Positions 14,945 through 17,120 of a stretch of DNA of 17,120 nt are shown in pieces. Origin of the DNA: Alloprevotella sp. (GTDB lineage: Bacteria > Bacteroidota > Bacteroidia > Bacteroidales > Bacteroidaceae). Made by a program: the position numbers and the translations under genes. Position 1 is the stretch's first letter. Each line of letters opens with the position of its first letter. The DNA is taken from assembly GCA_017477205.1 (NCBI GenBank), contig JAFUXE010000037.1, positions 1 through 17,120 on the forward strand, given 5' to 3'. The notes beneath the pieces are model-generated. The model searched no databases and had not been told where the DNA came from. It saw only the letters and a list, made by a program, of their open reading frames with translations.

Positions 14945-17078
14945 TATCTAGCTTGTTGATGAAGTTACTGATTAGATACTTGTTGCTCGGGTTCTGCATA
15001 ATGGTATCTATCAAGTCCATAGCATGTTCCAACGTATCTTGACAACTGCTATCGTTGAACGACTTGATACCATTATATGACTGAATGATTACATCCACCA
15101 CATTATTCCAAATGTAGTATTCGTCAGGAAGGTTGTTCCTCATCACCCGCTCCAGCCAATCAAGCGTTTGTATCGGTTCTGTTATAGCGTAGCCAGCCAG
15201 AAAACCTATAAACGTTTGGGTCTTGTGCTTGCTCAGCGGTGACACAACGTATGCCTCTGCCACTCTCCGTTTCACGTTGTCTGGCCATTTATTGGTATGA
15301 TGGAACAGGTTATCGCACACCTCCCCCATTTCTGGCGAGTCAAATTGCTTATCCATAAAGTGCAGGATATAGCAGACGGCATCTTCGCTCATTCTCTCAT
15401 TCAACGTACAGAAGAATTCCATCAAGGAAACCTTTGCCTCCTTGCTGCTGTCACACATCTTGTCCAGTAGCTTCTTTATGCGTTCGTCGTGCTTGTTGTG
15501 CGACCATGCCAGCCACAGGATAATCACCTGCTCCCTATAGCATTCTGGACAGTCCGCTGCATGTTGGAAAAAATCCATCAGGTCTTCAACAGCATAGTTG
15601 ACGAAATAGACAAGCGGATTATAGTTATGGACGGGCATCGCCATCAGTCTTGGGTTATAGTCATGTAGAAGTTTCTTAAACAACTTCACATTCCTATTCT
15701 GATCCACAAAGTTCAACGTAGCCATATTCAGCAGAATGGCCGCCCTCGTATAAACGGAGGCGGTCTCTGCTATTTGCTCAAAGGTATTGAAAACCCGCTC
15801 GCCATATTTATCCTCCCGAGCACATTCCACAAGCATATATCCGGCATTGCCCCTTGCCTGGTTCATGCCCACATTATAGACATCTTTCTCTGCTTGATGA
15901 ATGTCTTCTTCTGGTTCTTTAGCATTGAGCACGGCATTGCAGAACAGTTCAAAGACGATCTCCGGCACTTGGCCGTCCTTCGCGATGTCATTCAAGGCAA
16001 ACAACAAAGAATGAAGGCTGAATCCTCGAACAGTCGAATTCACATCATTATCAATCTCACCCAAGATTTCCTGAAGCACCTTCATTGCCTCGTCTATCCT
16101 TCCCGCGTCTAATAGTCCCTGCATTCCTGCTTGGGGATAGTCCAGAAGAATACGATTATCTGCCACTGCCTCATGAACGAGATCGATGAACTTATCGGGT
16201 TCCTTGCTTACTACATCCCTGAACAGGTGGCACTGCCCTATCAATGACGGCTTCTCCCATTCAAACGGATTCTTATCGTAAGCCAACATGGATTTCAGCC
16301 AGGTTTCCTTATTCATCTTCAAACCCTGCTCTTCTCTTAGCGAAGTCCAGCCAGAGTGTGAAGACATGCTGGAAGGCTTGCTGTTTTTCAAGCGTTCTGG
16401 ATTGAACTTCCTTTCTATCCGCAAACGCTCTTGATAAGCAGTCCACGATAATTGCCTAAGTTCCTCTATCGGGATTACTGTCAGCGCTTTCCCTTTGTGC
16501 TGGTCAATATCCAAAAGCGGATGACCGTATTGCAGCCTCATTGGGATAGCATCCTTAAACAAAATATGCTCGCCCAAATCATCAATAGCCAGTATTCTGT
16601 CTATAATCGCAGACCTCTGTTCATCGTTCAACAACCTCCATGTTTTTTTAAGTGCTTCTATGGCCTGATACTCCACCCAGCTTGGTGCATTAGCCAGCAC
16701 CGAACGGTTCATGATGATTCCATACAACTCATCCTTGGACTTTTCAGGGTGCTCCGTATAGACATACATCGCAATGAAAACGAATCTCTCATGCTCACTC
16801 TTGCAGAAAGCCTCAATATACTGTCTCGTTTGCTCATCATCAATGTGGCCCAAAAAGTCATCAATGAGTATATTTGCAGCATCCTCCACAAAGTTGCTTA
16901 CGAAATGGCCACCCGTTGTCCTTTGGAAACTGAAGAAGTCCGAGGAGTTGTATATTTCCGCTCCATCTAACTTGAATTTACGTGAGTTCGGTGTAAGAAA
17001 GTTGTTGAAAAAGTTGTAGGAGTGAGAATTTATTTGTAACTTTACATATGATAAACAAATACTTACAAACAAACTCAT
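14937..17078 (-). CDS. C-terminal part of a large helical-repeat (sensor-like) protein, 5' end disrupted by an IS
   Basis: From the ATG at 17076-17078 this gives 713 residues, nearly all alpha-helical in composition, with many repeats of the TPR/HEAT-like kind (for example VLQEILGEIDNDV, AGYMLVECAREDKYGERVF, IQTLDWLERVM). A conspicuous segment is SGWTSLREEQGLKM followed by KETWLKSML. I see no Walker A or B motif, nuclease or protease site. The size and composition resemble the C-terminal target-binding part of STAND/Avs-type proteins; that link is inference. The first 30 or so residues (VSICLSYVKLQINSHS and on) lie in sequence that belongs to an insertion sequence end, and an in-frame stop lies just upstream, so the true N-terminal portion, where an ATPase would be, is missing or lies beyond the IS. 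The downstream gene overlaps it by 8 bases. Confidence 0.75.
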   Translation of the reverse strand: MSLFVSICLSYVKLQINSHSYNFFNNFLTPNSRKFKLDGAEIYNSSDFFSFQRTTGGHFVSNFVEDAANILIDDFLGHIDDEQTRQYIEAFCKSEHERFVFIAMYVYTEHPEKSKDELYGIIMNRSVLANAPSWVEYQAIEALKKTWRLLNDEQRSAIIDRILAIDDLGEHILFKDAIPMRLQYGHPLLDIDQHKGKALTVIPIEELRQLSWTAYQERLRIERKFNPERLKNSKPSSMSSHSGWTSLREEQGLKMNKETWLKSMLAYDKNPFEWEKPSLIGQCHLFRDVVSKEPDKFIDLVHEAVADNRILLDYPQAGMQGLLDAGRIDEAMKVLQEILGEIDNDVNSTVRGFSLHSLLFALNDIAKDGQVPEIVFELFCNAVLNAKEPEEDIHQAEKDVYNVGMNQARGNAGYMLVECAREDKYGERVFNTFEQIAETASVYTRAAILLNMATLNFVDQNRNVKLFKKLLHDYNPRLMAMPVHNYNPLVYFVNYAVEDLMDFFQHAADCPECYREQVIILWLAWSHNKHDERIKKLLDKMCDSSKEAKVSLMEFFCTLNERMSEDAVCYILHFMDKQFDSPEMGEVCDNLFHHTNKWPDNVKRRVAEAYVVSPLSKHKTQTFIGFLAGYAITEPIQTLDWLERVMRNNLPDEYYIWNNVVDVIIQSYNGIKSFNDSSCQDTLEHAMDLIDTIMQNPSNKYLISNFINKLDNE

Positions 17079-17120
17079 CACTCCTATGAACACTGCAAAT
17101 ATAGTAGAAATCTACTGCAT
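16990..17120 (+). mobile_element. Left end of an insertion sequence (partial)
   Basis: Between about 16,990 and the transposase start the sequence changes to AT-rich, non-coding-looking DNA with GTTGTTGAAAAAGTTGTAGG-type end sequence and a TAACTTTA promoter-like box (17,041 region), then a transposase start. The exact tip is not visible: no target duplication can be checked because the other end is outside the window. It lies where the large minus-strand gene of the island loses its N-terminus. Confidence 0.5.
17086..17120 (+). CDS. Start of a transposase, probably IS982-like (partial)
   Basis: ATG at 17,086 preceded by ACTCCT opens a frame reading MNTANIVEIYC and leaves the window. The IVEIYC opening resembles the first residues of Bacteroidetes IS982-type transposases, which continue with an acidic D-D-F-C segment not visible here. 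The assignment rests on eleven residues plus the abrupt truncation of the opposite-strand gene, so the family is tentative. Confidence 0.5.
   Translation, partial: MNTANIVEIYC

Overview
The window reads as a chromosomal segment of a Bacteroidales bacterium, probably Prevotella-like. Three things point there. Several leaders carry the Bacteroidetes promoter pattern (TTTG, about 19-20 bases, then TAnnTTTG) and mostly lack Shine-Dalgarno sites. Fructose-1,6-bisphosphatase is the large class 3 enzyme. Ribosomal protein S16 has a long Ala/Glu-rich tail. The backbone up to about 12,010 is GC-rich (39 of 60 bases on one line I counted, inside fbp). After that point it is clearly AT-richer (26 of 60 on one line), which marks a horizontally acquired island.

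Left end (1-1840): the last codons of a plus-strand gene and its terminator; a non-coding zone that appears to hold a promoter- and terminator-bounded structured RNA on the minus strand (about 286-578); a six-unit 23-bp tandem repeat (744-881); then rpsP (minus) with a strong terminator and a hairpin at the start of its leader.

Middle, minus strand (1841-6176): a galE - nspC - OPT-transporter group, read from a good promoter at 6212-6242. galE makes UDP-galactose/UDP-glucose, NspC is the last step of the carboxyspermidine polyamine route, and the OPT protein is a peptide or metal-chelate transporter. Middle, plus strand (6290-11881): fbp, sdaA, an MFS transporter and a surface lipoprotein with BspA-type leucine-rich repeats. 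They are closely spaced and end at one strong terminator. Gluconeogenesis next to serine deamination to pyruvate suggests central-carbon use of amino acids; the link to the MFS substrate is inference.

Right end (12,010-17,120, minus strand): an apparent antiviral or conflict operon. In order of transcription it holds the C-terminal part of a large helical-repeat protein (sensor-like), a TIR-domain protein, a phospholipase-D-family (HKD) protein, and a 54-residue small ORF not previously obvious because of its size. The first two genes overlap by 8 bases and the next follows after 4. The TIR and PLD proteins share a near-identical short motif (NGxKSVYVExNxGTIII), at the C-terminus of one and between the two halves of the other, so they probably dock on a common partner. 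The large protein's N-terminus is cut off by an insertion sequence, whose transposase starts at 17,086 on the opposite strand, so this copy of the system may be inactive. I do not recognise this exact TIR + PLD + helical-repeat architecture as a named system; it is the best candidate for something undescribed here.
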